A stretch of DNA of 64,000 bases, taken from CBDIDH01 sp965277595. Its GTDB lineage: Bacteria; Planctomycetota; Planctomycetia; Isosphaerales; Isosphaeraceae. A program made the translations under genes and the position numbers. Shown piece by piece: positions 1-8,406 of this stretch; position 1 is the first letter of the stretch, and each line of letters opens with the position of its first letter. Where the stretch lies: contig CBDIDH010000002.1 of NCBI GenBank assembly GCA_965277595.1, positions 3,472,001 through 3,536,000 on the forward strand, given 5' to 3'. The notes under the pieces are model-generated. The model was not told the DNA's origin. It saw only the letters and a program-made list of their open reading frames with translations, and ran no database searches.

Positions 1-1
1 C

Positions 2-217
2 GAGACCGCCCGCAAGGCCGCGCGGACAATCGAGGGGACGAAAACCGTCGCCGAATTGAAAGCTTCGGCAGTCGAAGCCGAGGCCGACGGCGATCGAGCA
101 AAGGCCCTGACGATCTGGAAACACCTGGACGAGATCCCCGGCGCGGACGAGGACGTTCGCGAGAATCTTGAGCGGTTCTTGCGGGCGTCGCCGTCCCAAG
201 AGAAGCCGACGAAGTAG
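2..217 (+). CDS. C-terminal end of an unidentified protein (5' truncated by window edge)
   Basis: An open frame runs from the window edge to a TAG at 215-217 and gives about 71 residues. The visible tail is rich in Ala, Glu and Lys and looks helical, with a stretch (AKALTIWKHLDEIPG) that resembles the end of a tetratricopeptide-type helix pair, and it ends in a polar KPTK tail. It converges on the next gene with a gap of only two bases. No catalytic motif is visible, so the function cannot be stated. The frame is supported by unbroken coding across the whole stretch while the other plus frames are interrupted or out of register. Confidence 0.5.
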   Translation, partial: ETARKAARTIEGTKTVAELKASAVEAEADGDRAKALTIWKHLDEIPGADEDVRENLERFLRASPSQEKPTK

Positions 218-219
218 GG

Positions 220-2163
220 TCAGTGTCGGTTGACCGCGAGGCCGGGCGAGACGTCGTCCGGCTCGACGGCGAGAATCTCGGAAAGCGGAAGCGCGACTTC
301 CCAGACCTCGAACGTTCCGACGCGGCCGGTCGGCCGGACCCGGCCCGGGAACCGCTGGGAAAGGCCGCGCAGGTGCTTGCCGAGGTCCTGTTCGGGTCCC
401 CAGGCCTGGCCGAGGTCTTTCCAGGGAAACCGAAGGTCGACGACACAGGTCAGCGGTCGATCGGTCGCGAAACGGCCAAGGTAGCGATCACCGAGCCTCG
501 GCCACAAGGGTTGATATTCCACAGCGCCGATGGCCCCGTGAGTCAGGTTGGCGACGATCACGGCAACCTGCGCCTGCGCGACGACGGCGGGAACGCCCCG
601 ACGAGTCAACTCCATCGCCAGGGGCCGAACCGCCGAAGGTCGATCGAGGTCGGCCCAGATCTGGCTCTGCGCCGTGAGCCAGGGGACCATCAACACGACC
701 CCCGCGAGCTTGCTGGGCTGTCTCGGGAGTGACCGGAGGCCGACCGCGAGAAGACCCGGCAGGGCCACCCAGACCGGAACGAGATAGCGGATCGAGGCCG
801 GGTTCGGACTGCTCCCCTGAACGAGATACAGTCCAAGCGCGACCGCCAGAAAGGCCGAGGCCAGCGCGACCGGCGGGGCCACGTCGTCGCCCCGAAGCGC
901 AAAGAAGCGAGCCCAGAAGGCATGCTCACGCAAGGCGGCGACGATGACCACGAAGAGGACAACGGCCATCACCATCGGACTGAAGGCAATTAAGCCCGCC
1001 TCGACCATCGGCCAGCGCGGGTCGGGCGGCGCGATTCCCGAACCGATCAGCACCGTTTGCGCGGCGCGAGGGTCGGAGCCAATCAACGTGCCGAGCGATC
1101 CGACGAGGATTCCCAGGTTGGGACCGGCCTTCCACGGAGCCGCGATCCAGATCGGCAACGAGAGCGCGGCGGGATAAACGCCAAGGCGAACAAGAAGGCT
1201 GTACATCAAGATTGGCGCGAGACCCGCGAGAAGTCCCACGAAGGCCCAGGGCGACCGCATCAAGAGTGCAAAAGCACGCGCCGCCGATCGGGTCCACCAG
1301 GCGGTTGCCGCAATGATCGTCAGGACACCCAGGGCGCCGACGGCCACGCCAGAACGACCCGACCACCAGCCGTTGAAACCGACATAGGGGAGGCCGTTCA
1401 GGACCTCGGGGGGCTCGACGTGGCAGCAAAAGGCGATGGCCAGAACCCAGCCGATGGCGAGGCTCAGTCCCAAGACGGGCGCGAAGCGATGATCGAGCCA
1501 ACGGCTCGTCACATGACGATCGCGACGAAGATCGGCGCCGTGGCGACCGAAGGTCCAGTCAATTGCCAGGGTCACGTAGATGGTCAGGGAGAGCGGATTC
1601 AGGAAATAACCGAAAGCAAGCCAGAACCCCCAGACCGTCTGAATCCAGGGGAGGGGCCAGGGTCGATCAGATCGGCAGAGAGCGCGATAGGCGGCGAGCG
1701 TCGGCAAGGACCAGGCGAGAAATTCGATGTAACCGCCACGCGGAACGACTTCCCAGAGCACGGGCATCGGCGCGCAGACAATCGTGAAGGCGGCGGCGAG
1801 GTGACCCGTCGCGCGGTCGCCCCAGCGTGACCAGAGGAAAAACTGAAGGGCCGCGAAGAGACCAAAGGCCAGCCAAGGGGCCAGGGCGATGATCACCGGC
1901 GCGTGGCCGAAGGCGCGCACGAAAGCCGCCGCCACATACGCTTCCACCGCGCCCATGTACCGCTGACCGTCGAAGAAGATCGGGAACCGCCGCCCTCGGG
2001 CGATATCCAGCGCCATCAGGCCGACGACTGACTGGTCGTGATCGAGAGCACCTTCCAGCCGAGCGACGATCGGCGCCCGAGCCATCAGGGCGACCACGAA
2101 CCAGGCCGCTGTCTGCAAGGCGTCGGCCGCCGATACGGGCAAGTCTCGCCGCGATCTGTCCAC
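220..2163 (-). CDS. multi-pass membrane glycosyltransferase-like protein
   Basis: 647 residues with about ten to twelve hydrophobic segments, laid out like the GT-C (GT39/ArnT-like) glycosyltransferases that use polyprenyl-phosphate sugars. An acidic loop after the first membrane segment (LDHDQSVVGLMALDIA) sits where GT-C enzymes carry their catalytic Asp, followed by a short G-Q-R-Y loop. A soluble C-terminal part follows the last membrane helix. The start is GTG, giving MDRSRRDL, with a GAGGG stretch upstream. Membrane topology is seen; family membership is inferred, and donor and acceptor are unknown. It could belong to an uncharacterised GT-C-like family. It reads in the same direction as the methyltransferase upstream, about 100 bases away, so the two may be co-transcribed. 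Confidence 0.6.
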   Translation of the reverse strand: MDRSRRDLPVSAADALQTAAWFVVALMARAPIVARLEGALDHDQSVVGLMALDIARGRRFPIFFDGQRYMGAVEAYVAAAFVRAFGHAPVIIALAPWLAFGLFAALQFFLWSRWGDRATGHLAAAFTIVCAPMPVLWEVVPRGGYIEFLAWSLPTLAAYRALCRSDRPWPLPWIQTVWGFWLAFGYFLNPLSLTIYVTLAIDWTFGRHGADLRRDRHVTSRWLDHRFAPVLGLSLAIGWVLAIAFCCHVEPPEVLNGLPYVGFNGWWSGRSGVAVGALGVLTIIAATAWWTRSAARAFALLMRSPWAFVGLLAGLAPILMYSLLVRLGVYPAALSLPIWIAAPWKAGPNLGILVGSLGTLIGSDPRAAQTVLIGSGIAPPDPRWPMVEAGLIAFSPMVMAVVLFVVIVAALREHAFWARFFALRGDDVAPPVALASAFLAVALGLYLVQGSSPNPASIRYLVPVWVALPGLLAVGLRSLPRQPSKLAGVVLMVPWLTAQSQIWADLDRPSAVRPLAMELTRRGVPAVVAQAQVAVIVANLTHGAIGAVEYQPLWPRLGDRYLGRFATDRPLTCVVDLRFPWKDLGQAWGPEQDLGKHLRGLSQRFPGRVRPTGRVGTFEVWEVALPLSEILAVEPDDVSPGLAVNRH

Positions 2164-2265
2164 CCGGGAAGGCCCTCGACAAACTCAGGACCGCCCCGGC
2201 GAACGCGCGCCAGGGCCTCTTGCCCAAGTCTAGGACCCTTTCGCGGCGGACGTGGGGAAACTTCG

Positions 2266-3057
2266 TTAAACGTCGATCCCCGTTCGACGCTTGCGGGCGA
2301 GGACGAAGATTGTATGCGGGTCTTTCCAGGGGGAGAGAAGGACTGAAATTGCCTTGAGGATCGGGAAAAAGAGGACCGTGAGCAGGTCAATCTTCGACCG
2401 GAAAAGCGAATGCTGGAGCCAGGTCACGACCGTCGAGCCAAAGGTGCCGAAGCGAAGTCGGTCAATCGGCTCGAAGCCATTGCGTTCGAGGACCGATTCA
2501 AGCTGCTCGAAGGTGTAACCGTTGCGAACGTGCCAGCCATCCTCGCGCGGGGTCACACGAATTGATGACGTGTGCGCCTGCCAGTCGCGGTTCGGCGTGG
2601 TGATGTAAACGAAGCCATCGTCGTCAAGCAGTTGATGAATCTGTCGGAAGGTGGCCGGGGCATCCATGATGTGTTCGATGACGTCGAGCAGCAAGACCTG
2701 ATCGAACTGGGCGTGTTGCGTGGGGTCGTCGGCAAGCGTTTCCAGAGTCGCGACGCGGAACTCAAGGCGTTCGTCGGAGATGCCGAGGAAGTCGCGCATC
2801 TCCTCGCAGTTTTGACGTTCCCAGTCGTGAATCGTGATTCCCAAGCAGGTTGATCCGCGGATCACCGCCTGATGCGAGAAATAGGCGTTGCCGCAGCCAC
2901 AATCGAGGGTTCGAACTGGCTGAGTGGGTGTTCCCTTGAGTAGCATCCGGGTGAGTCGCGATTTGTCGCGGCTCACCCAGTTCGTACCCGGGTACATCAA
3001 TGATTTGAGGAAGAGGCGGACGGGAGAGGGCGCGTTCGCGGTGTAAGCTCTGAGCAC
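2266..3057 (-). CDS. class I SAM-dependent methyltransferase
   Basis: 263 residues. The SAM-binding motif I is visible as TLDCGCGNAYFS, followed by an acidic region and the motif-IV-like QVLLLDVIEHIMD, then LLDDDGFVYITTPN, the arrangement of Methyltransf_11/UbiE-type small-molecule enzymes. A hydrophobic C-terminal segment (LLTVLFFPILKAISVLL) could anchor it to the membrane. I chose the GTG at 3057 because a perfect AAGGAGG lies six bases upstream (3064-3070); the frame stays open further up to 3309 but that would overlap the divergent gene starting at 3252. Neighbouring membrane glycosyltransferase suggests a lipid or glycan substrate, which is inference. Confidence 0.75.
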   Translation of the reverse strand: MLRAYTANAPSPVRLFLKSLMYPGTNWVSRDKSRLTRMLLKGTPTQPVRTLDCGCGNAYFSHQAVIRGSTCLGITIHDWERQNCEEMRDFLGISDERLEFRVATLETLADDPTQHAQFDQVLLLDVIEHIMDAPATFRQIHQLLDDDGFVYITTPNRDWQAHTSSIRVTPREDGWHVRNGYTFEQLESVLERNGFEPIDRLRFGTFGSTVVTWLQHSLFRSKIDLLTVLFFPILKAISVLLSPWKDPHTIFVLARKRRTGIDV

Positions 3058-3251
3058 GGACGTCCTCCTTGACGTGTCGAATCTCCGTTGCATTCTCAAA
3101 AGCGGAGGGCCTGAACCCCACGGTCTCGAATACACTAGCGGCCGCGCCGCGATTTCGCAAGCCCAAACCTCGAACCGACGTCCTGGTAAGGAGATCGGTC
3201 GGATGGTACGATCGGTCTCGGGAAGTCGACGTTGCGTCAACAGGAGGAGCG

Positions 3252-4151
3252 ATGGAGACGCGAGACCAGGAGGGCATTCTCTGGACGCGCCGAGGTTGGC
3301 TCGCGGCAATGGCGGTCGGGGGTCTGGGGTCGCTCGGCGCCGGGAAGACGGACGTGGACGCGATCCTTGCGCGGATGTCGGCGGCGAGCCTGAAAAACCA
3401 GGGAATTCGCGAGACCGAGCATTACGTTGCCGTCGGCGATGCGCCCGAGGATTTTCAGGCGGGAGCGCTCCACGTCTGCGAGGGCCTCGCGAAAACGCTT
3501 CAGAAATTCCTGCTCACCAAGGGGATTGAGATTCCCTTGCCGGCCAGCCGAATGGCCGTCGTCGTGCTGCTCGACAGAGCCTCCTACAACGCCTTCAAGG
3601 GTGAAGACGCCGACGGGGCCGAGGGGGGACATTACGACCTCGACTCGAACCGACTCGTGATCTTTCAGACCGATCAACCGCGGGTCAACACGTTCACGCT
3701 CGTTCATGAGGCGACACATCAGTTGACCTACAACACGGGCCTTCTCTCGCGTCTGGGGGATGTTCCGGTTGCCGTCAGCGAAGGGCTGGCGACCTTTGGC
3801 GAGGTCTGGCGGAAGGATCGACCGACACTCGCCCGGCCGAACATGCTGCGGCTGGCCGTGCTCAGAAACCCGGGCAAGGGACGGCTGAAATGGATTCCCT
3901 TGGAGAGGTTATTGACCGACGACGGTTTGTTTGAAGACGAGGCGACCGAACAACTTGCGTATGCCGAGAGTTGCCTCTGGATTTACGATCTGCTGCAAAC
4001 CCGCGAAGGCGCGAAGCAACTGTCGGCCTACCTGGCCGCGATCAAGGGGCGAACCGATGGGACGCGGAGGGTCGAAGACGCCGAGGCGGCCTTTGGCAAC
4101 CTCGGACGGCTTGATTCCTCGTTGAAAACAGCAGCGCGGAAGATCCGTTAA
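3252..4151 (+). CDS. Tat-exported DUF1570-like protein with HExxH metallopeptidase motif
   Basis: 299 residues starting at an ATG with AGGAGG immediately upstream (3242-3247). The N-terminus has a twin-arginine-like signal (TRRGWLAAMAVGGLGSLGA). The core contains VHEATHQLTYNTG, i.e. an HExxH zinc site, followed about 27 residues later by SEGLATFGE, the layout of gluzincin peptidases with a downstream Glu ligand. Planctomycetes carry many DUF1570 proteins with this pattern. Activity is unproven: the family is predicted to be peptidase-like from the fold. The gene is divergent from the methyltransferase and convergent with secA, and the two stop codons share a TTAA at 4148-4151. Confidence 0.7.
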   Translation: METRDQEGILWTRRGWLAAMAVGGLGSLGAGKTDVDAILARMSAASLKNQGIRETEHYVAVGDAPEDFQAGALHVCEGLAKTLQKFLLTKGIEIPLPASRMAVVVLLDRASYNAFKGEDADGAEGGHYDLDSNRLVIFQTDQPRVNTFTLVHEATHQLTYNTGLLSRLGDVPVAVSEGLATFGEVWRKDRPTLARPNMLRLAVLRNPGKGRLKWIPLERLLTDDGLFEDEATEQLAYAESCLWIYDLLQTREGAKQLSAYLAAIKGRTDGTRRVEDAEAAFGNLGRLDSSLKTAARKIR

Positions 4152-6097
4152 CCGAGAACGGGGTTCAGGCCCATATTTCTGCGCATCTCGGCACGTTGCT
4201 TCTCATAGTTCATGAGAAGCTTTCGGTCCCGGAAGTGTTGACCTTCCTTCTTCGCCTGCGCGGTGAGGATCAGGCGTCTCATCGCGGGACTGGTCAACTC
4301 GCCCCGGCCTCGATAACGCTTCCGAAGCCGCGCGGCGGGCTTTTCGCCGTAGGCTTCGAGAATTTCATCCTCGACCGAGACAAAAAACTGACAATGGCCA
4401 GGGTCGCCTTGCCGGGCGGATCGGCCTGCAAGCTGGCGGTCGATCCGCCTTGACTCGTGACGCTCGGTGCCGACGACGTGCAGACCGCCAAGGTCGGCGA
4501 TTCCTTCACCGAGCTTGATGTCGGTACCGCGACCGGCCATGTTCGTGGCCACGGTGACCTTACCGGTTTGGCCAGCCTGAGAAACGATCTGGGCCTCGAT
4601 CTCGTGGTTCTTGGCGTTCAGGACCTGGTGCTCGATTCCCGCGGCGGTGAGCAGAGACGATAGCCGCTCGGATTTTTCGATCGAGCGCGTACCGATCAGG
4701 ACCGGAACTCCTTGCTTGTTCCATTCGACGATCTGGTCGGCGACGGCCTGGAACTTCTCGGCCTCGGTCGAGAAGACGCGGTCGGGAACCCAGACGCGAC
4801 GACCTTTGCGGTTAGTGGGAACCTTGAAGACGTTGACCTTGTAGATCTTGCGCAGTTCTCGTGCGTCAGTGGACGCGGTCCCGGTCATCCCGGCGAGCTT
4901 TTTATAGCGGAGAAAGAAGTCCTGCACGGTCACCCGGGCGGCGGTGATCGTTTCCAGGGTCACTTCGAGTCGTTCCTTGGCCTGAATCGCCTGATGGAGA
5001 CCGTCTTGCCACTGGCGGCCGGGCATCATTCGGCCGGTGAACTCGTCAACGATGACGACCTCGCCGTTGACGATGACGTAGTCGCGGTCCTTGAGGTAGG
5101 CGATCTGAGCGCGGAGGGAGCGTTCGACGTACTCGTAAAGGCCGTCGACAGTGAGCGCCGCGAAGGAGGAATGACCGGCGGCGACCTGAACCTTGCGGCG
5201 GCCGGCGGCGTTCAGCTCGGCCTTTCGTTCGGCGGGGTCGTACTTGAAGTCCTTGGTACGAATGAGGGTTGCGGCAAGCTGATCCGCGCCGTAGTACGCG
5301 GCGGCTTCTTCCTGGGTCGGCTGATTGTTGGCGCCGATGATGAGCGGGGTTCGAGCCTCGTCGATGAGAATGCTATCGGCCTCGTCGACGATCGCGTAAA
5401 AGTGGGTGCGCTGAACGGGAAGTTCGCCCTCGGTATGTTCGCCGCGACCGAGAAAGGCTTGCTCAAAGCTCTTGCGGTGCGTGTCGCCGAGTTGAAGGCG
5501 TTTCAACTCGTCGCGGAGGAAGTCAAAGCCGAACTCCTTGCTGGTGCCATACGTGATGTCGCAGGCATACGCGGCGCGTCGGGCGCCGTCGGGCATGCCG
5601 GTCTCGATGCAACCGACGGTCATGCCCAGAAGGTTATAAACAGGCGTGTTCCAGTCGGCGTCGCGGCGAGCGAGGTAATCGTTAACGGTGATGACGTGCA
5701 CGCCCTTGCCGGGCAAGGCGTTGAGAAAGGCGGGCAAGGTCGCGACGAGGGTCTTGCCTTCGCCGGTTTCCATCTCGGCGATCGATCGGAAATGGATCGC
5801 GGCGCCGCCGACAAGCTGCACGTCGTAATGCCGCTGCTTGACCGTTCTCTTGGCGGCCTCGCGCACGAGCGCAAAGGCTTCCACGAGCAGGCCATTGAGC
5901 GAATCGCCCTGGCGAGCCTTGAGCCGGAGCTGGCGGCTTCGCTCGCGAAGCTGGTCGTCAGACTCGGCTTCGAGAGTTGGCTCCAGCGCATTGATCGAGT
6001 CGGCGAGGACGGCGAACCGACCGAGCCGCCCGGCATGGGTTTGAATCGCCAGAGATTTCACACCATTCAGCCACTTCGGGCCGAGTCGACTCGCCAT
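4148..6097 (-). CDS. secA: short SecA-type preprotein translocase ATPase
   Basis: 649 residues. Walker A is METGEGKT (about 109-116), the DEAD-type Walker B is VDEADSILIDEA (about 237-248), the preprotein-crosslinking region follows, then NBD2 with ATNMAGRGTDI (about 517-527) and RQLAGRSARQGDP (about 555-567). The protein stops soon after the start of the helical scaffold (ends ...NMGLNPVLG); the rest of the scaffold, the helical wing and the zinc-binding C-tail of typical 800-900-residue SecA proteins are missing. Start ATG at 6097 has CAGGAG nine bases upstream; an upstream extension would translate a simple tandem repeat and is rejected. It follows the ftsQ-like gene on the same strand. 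It may be a SecA paralog rather than the housekeeping copy. Confidence 0.9.
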   Translation of the reverse strand: MASRLGPKWLNGVKSLAIQTHAGRLGRFAVLADSINALEPTLEAESDDQLRERSRQLRLKARQGDSLNGLLVEAFALVREAAKRTVKQRHYDVQLVGGAAIHFRSIAEMETGEGKTLVATLPAFLNALPGKGVHVITVNDYLARRDADWNTPVYNLLGMTVGCIETGMPDGARRAAYACDITYGTSKEFGFDFLRDELKRLQLGDTHRKSFEQAFLGRGEHTEGELPVQRTHFYAIVDEADSILIDEARTPLIIGANNQPTQEEAAAYYGADQLAATLIRTKDFKYDPAERKAELNAAGRRKVQVAAGHSSFAALTVDGLYEYVERSLRAQIAYLKDRDYVIVNGEVVIVDEFTGRMMPGRQWQDGLHQAIQAKERLEVTLETITAARVTVQDFFLRYKKLAGMTGTASTDARELRKIYKVNVFKVPTNRKGRRVWVPDRVFSTEAEKFQAVADQIVEWNKQGVPVLIGTRSIEKSERLSSLLTAAGIEHQVLNAKNHEIEAQIVSQAGQTGKVTVATNMAGRGTDIKLGEGIADLGGLHVVGTERHESRRIDRQLAGRSARQGDPGHCQFFVSVEDEILEAYGEKPAARLRKRYRGRGELTSPAMRRLILTAQAKKEGQHFRDRKLLMNYEKQRAEMRRNMGLNPVLG

Positions 6098-6199
6098 GAC
6101 CCCGATCTCCTGCCGCCGTTGACCGTCCGTGTTGTTGTCCAGGCTGAAGGGTTTCTCGGCCCTTTTGTTCCTGTGAACCGGACCCGAGCCGTTGATACG

Positions 6200-6272
6200 A
6201 AAGGCAAAGGGCAAAAGGGCAAAGGGCAAAAGGACAAAGGGCAAAAGGACAGTGGGCAAAGAGCAAGAGGAC
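6200..6272. repeat. 15-bp tandem repeat between ftsQ-like gene and secA
   Basis: Three near-perfect 15-bp units of the form AAAGGGCAAAAGGRC (6206-6220, 6221-6235, 6236-6250) plus degenerate half-units on both sides. It occupies the middle of the 295-base gap 6098-6392, which holds no other gene. Because the period is a multiple of three, the minus strand reads as an open repetitive peptide, which falsely lengthens the secA frame. Confidence 0.85.
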
Positions 6273-6392
6273 GGAAGGAATGCGGGGTTGAAGATCGCGG
6301 AGGCGGAGGCGGTTCTTTGCCCGTTGCGCGATGCCCGGTCGGAAACGTGATGCGGACCCTCGTTCGAACGAACTGGACAGCGAACGGCCTGG

Positions 6393-7460
6393 TTATCCCG
6401 GAGGATTTCGTTTCCAGGGGGTGGAATTCGTTCCCCTCGTACGGCGGACGGCGGATCGAGGGCTGGTTTGATCGGCCTGGCGAGGCCCATGATGACGCGG
6501 GTCGGGCTCGATGCCGCGCGTGGTGAACTTCCAGTACGAGTCAGAATCGTCGGGCCGGGGCGGGTGCTCGCGGGTGAAGTCGCGGAGAAAAACCCATTTC
6601 GCGTCGGGCGTAAGACCTTCAGCCGCCTTGCCTTGCAACGGCTCGTCCCAGTGAAACATCAGGTGCGGGCCAACCTGAAGGTATAATTCGGACTCGCCCC
6701 AGGCGTGAATGAAGAAACGCGGAAAGGTCGAGGCCCCCGAGGGTTCCGTTGAGAGTCGGTCACGCAAAAAGGCGGCGAGCCGCGCCGCGGCAAGGACGCG
6801 ATCGTTACGAACGGGCAGACCCGGTTTCGGGTCGATCCGGTTCCAGGTCTCACCCGGCTTCGGATCAACCGGGAGTTCAAACTGACAGAGCCGGACAAGA
6901 CGTTCGAGCGTTGCCGGTACAATCTCGTCGCGCGGGAGGATGACCCCCTCGTGATCAACCACGGTCCGCTCAAGACCGTCTTCGAGCCGGTCGATGGCCA
7001 CGGGCTCGCGGTACTCAAGCCGCATGGTTACGCGGTTCGGATAGCCCCGGGTGATTCCCGAAACGCGGACGACCCAAGGGTTGTGTTGAAAAAAGAGTCG
7101 GAGGTGATCCGCGTCGAAGTTCAGGGCCGAGAACGATCGGAACTCGTCGGAACGGCCGAGAACGGCGTCGAGAAAGCCTTCCGTGCCCCCCTTGATCCAT
7201 TGCGGGGGGGGCGGGTCAAGCGTGACCTGGCGATAACTGAGCGTGTAAGGCTGGGCCTGGTCGACCGACCGCCTGGCCGCGCTCACGATCCAGGCAAGGC
7301 CCGCGATTAACAGCCCAATCACGCCAAAGATCGCCAGAGTGCGACCGATCTGCCGTCCGTGGGCGTGCGGACGGTCGGTGGTGGGGATCAAGAGTCGAGG
7401 AAACCGACGAGGGGGCGGACCACCCGGCGGATCGATCCCGGGGCGTTCCTGCTGTTCCAT
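6393..7460 (-). CDS. ftsQ: FtsQ/DivIB-like cell-division protein
   Basis: 355 residues: a Pro/Arg-rich cytoplasmic tail, one membrane helix (about residues 40-62, LAIFGVIGLLIAGLAWIV), then an extracytoplasmic region with a POTRA-like unit ending NPWVVRVSGITRGYPNRVTMRLEYREPVA, the signature stretch of FtsQ (consensus WV..v.v.r.wP..l.v.v.Er.Pva). FtsQ bridges early and late divisome proteins at the membrane. Context supports it: it lies 64 bases after murB and the murC-like gene, as in division/cell-wall clusters. I use ATG 7460; a TTG at 7511 is possible but has no ribosome site. The C-terminal ~60 residues are polar, Arg/Pro-rich and probably disordered. Confidence 0.75.
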   Translation of the reverse strand: MEQQERPGIDPPGGPPPRRFPRLLIPTTDRPHAHGRQIGRTLAIFGVIGLLIAGLAWIVSAARRSVDQAQPYTLSYRQVTLDPPPPQWIKGGTEGFLDAVLGRSDEFRSFSALNFDADHLRLFFQHNPWVVRVSGITRGYPNRVTMRLEYREPVAIDRLEDGLERTVVDHEGVILPRDEIVPATLERLVRLCQFELPVDPKPGETWNRIDPKPGLPVRNDRVLAAARLAAFLRDRLSTEPSGASTFPRFFIHAWGESELYLQVGPHLMFHWDEPLQGKAAEGLTPDAKWVFLRDFTREHPPRPDDSDSYWKFTTRGIEPDPRHHGPRQADQTSPRSAVRRTRGTNSTPWKRNPPG

Positions 7461-7524
7461 CGCCTGAAGTCCTGACGCCTGACGGATCACGTCCCATGTC
7501 GGTTCGCGCAATCTGACAAAAAGG

Positions 7525-8406
7525 TTACCAGACCTGGATTTGCAGCGTTAATTCGTAACCGAACTGTTGCCAGACGCGCTGACGAATCTGGTCGATCAGT
7601 TGCAGGACGTCCGAGGCCGTCGCGCCCGGCTGCGCGATGATGAAATTGGCGTGGCGGTCGGAAACCTCGGCCCCGCCGCAACGGGTCCCTTTCAGGCCAG
7701 CTTGATCGATCAACGCGCCCGCGGTGATGTCGGGACTGACGTTTTTGAAGATGCAACCGGCCGACTGATGGCCGTACGGCTGATTTTCCTTCTTGACGAT
7801 CCAGATCCGCCGCATCCGCCGGACGACGGTTTCAGGGTCGTCCTGTTCCAGTTCGAACTCGGCGGAGAGAATCAAAGGCTCGTCAAGGCTACTGTCCCGG
7901 CCGGTCAGGCCCAGGTCGTCGCGCTCGCGGACCTGAACCTGGTCGGAGGCGTCAATCACCGTCGCCCGTCGGACGAACTGGCCGATCGCCCCTTGTCGAC
8001 CTCCCGCGTTGCCGCGCAGGGCGCCTCCGACCGTGCCGGGAATTCCCGTGAGGAGCTCCAGGCCAGCAAGTCCCGACCGGGCCGACTGCGAGATCAGGGC
8101 GGTCAGTGGAACCGCGGCGCCGGCGGTCACAACCGTGCCGTCGGTGCTCAGGTCGGAAAAGGCCGGGCTTTCCAGGTGGATCACCAGCGCCTTGATCCCC
8201 TCGTCGCGGACGAGGATATTCGAGCCTCCGCCAAGAACCTTGAACGGCAAGGACTCGGCCCGGCATCGCCTGAGCAGACCGAGAAGCTCGTCAAGGTTCC
8301 TCGGGCGAGCGAGGTACGCGGCGGGACCCCCGAGCCGGAACCAGACGTGAGGGGCCAGGGGCTCATCCGCCCTGACGATCTCGCGGAAGTCGTCGAATAA
8401 ATGCAT
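7525..8406 (-). CDS. murB: UDP-N-acetylenolpyruvoylglucosamine reductase (MurB)
   Basis: 293 residues. MurB reduces UDP-GlcNAc-enolpyruvate to UDP-MurNAc with FAD and NADPH in the cytoplasm. FAD-site motifs are clear: FRLGGPAAYLARP (23-35), VLGGGSNILVRDEG (57-70), GLELLTGIPGTVGGALRGNA (115-134). The substrate site reads QSAGCIFKN (214-222), with Cys218 where many MurBs have the proton-donating Ser. At the extreme C-terminus, where MurBs usually have LExEV with a catalytic Glu, this protein reads ELTLQIQVW, so the Glu may be gone. The gene starts inside the 3' end of the murC-like gene (44-base overlap), so translation is probably coupled. Confidence 0.88.
   Translation of the reverse strand: MHLFDDFREIVRADEPLAPHVWFRLGGPAAYLARPRNLDELLGLLRRCRAESLPFKVLGGGSNILVRDEGIKALVIHLESPAFSDLSTDGTVVTAGAAVPLTALISQSARSGLAGLELLTGIPGTVGGALRGNAGGRQGAIGQFVRRATVIDASDQVQVRERDDLGLTGRDSSLDEPLILSAEFELEQDDPETVVRRMRRIWIVKKENQPYGHQSAGCIFKNVSPDITAGALIDQAGLKGTRCGGAEVSDRHANFIIAQPGATASDVLQLIDQIRQRVWQQFGYELTLQIQVW

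Noticed and set aside
6098..6490. N-terminal extension of SecA by 131 codons
   Set aside because: The extension translates the 15-bp tandem repeat into a repetitive peptide, overlaps the ftsQ-like gene, and the ATG at 6097 has a well-placed CAGGAG.
4712..6526. 604-codon open frame on the plus strand opposite secA
   Set aside because: It is the mirror of a strongly conserved secA gene; high GC removes stop codons on the opposite strand, and the product has no recognisable motif.
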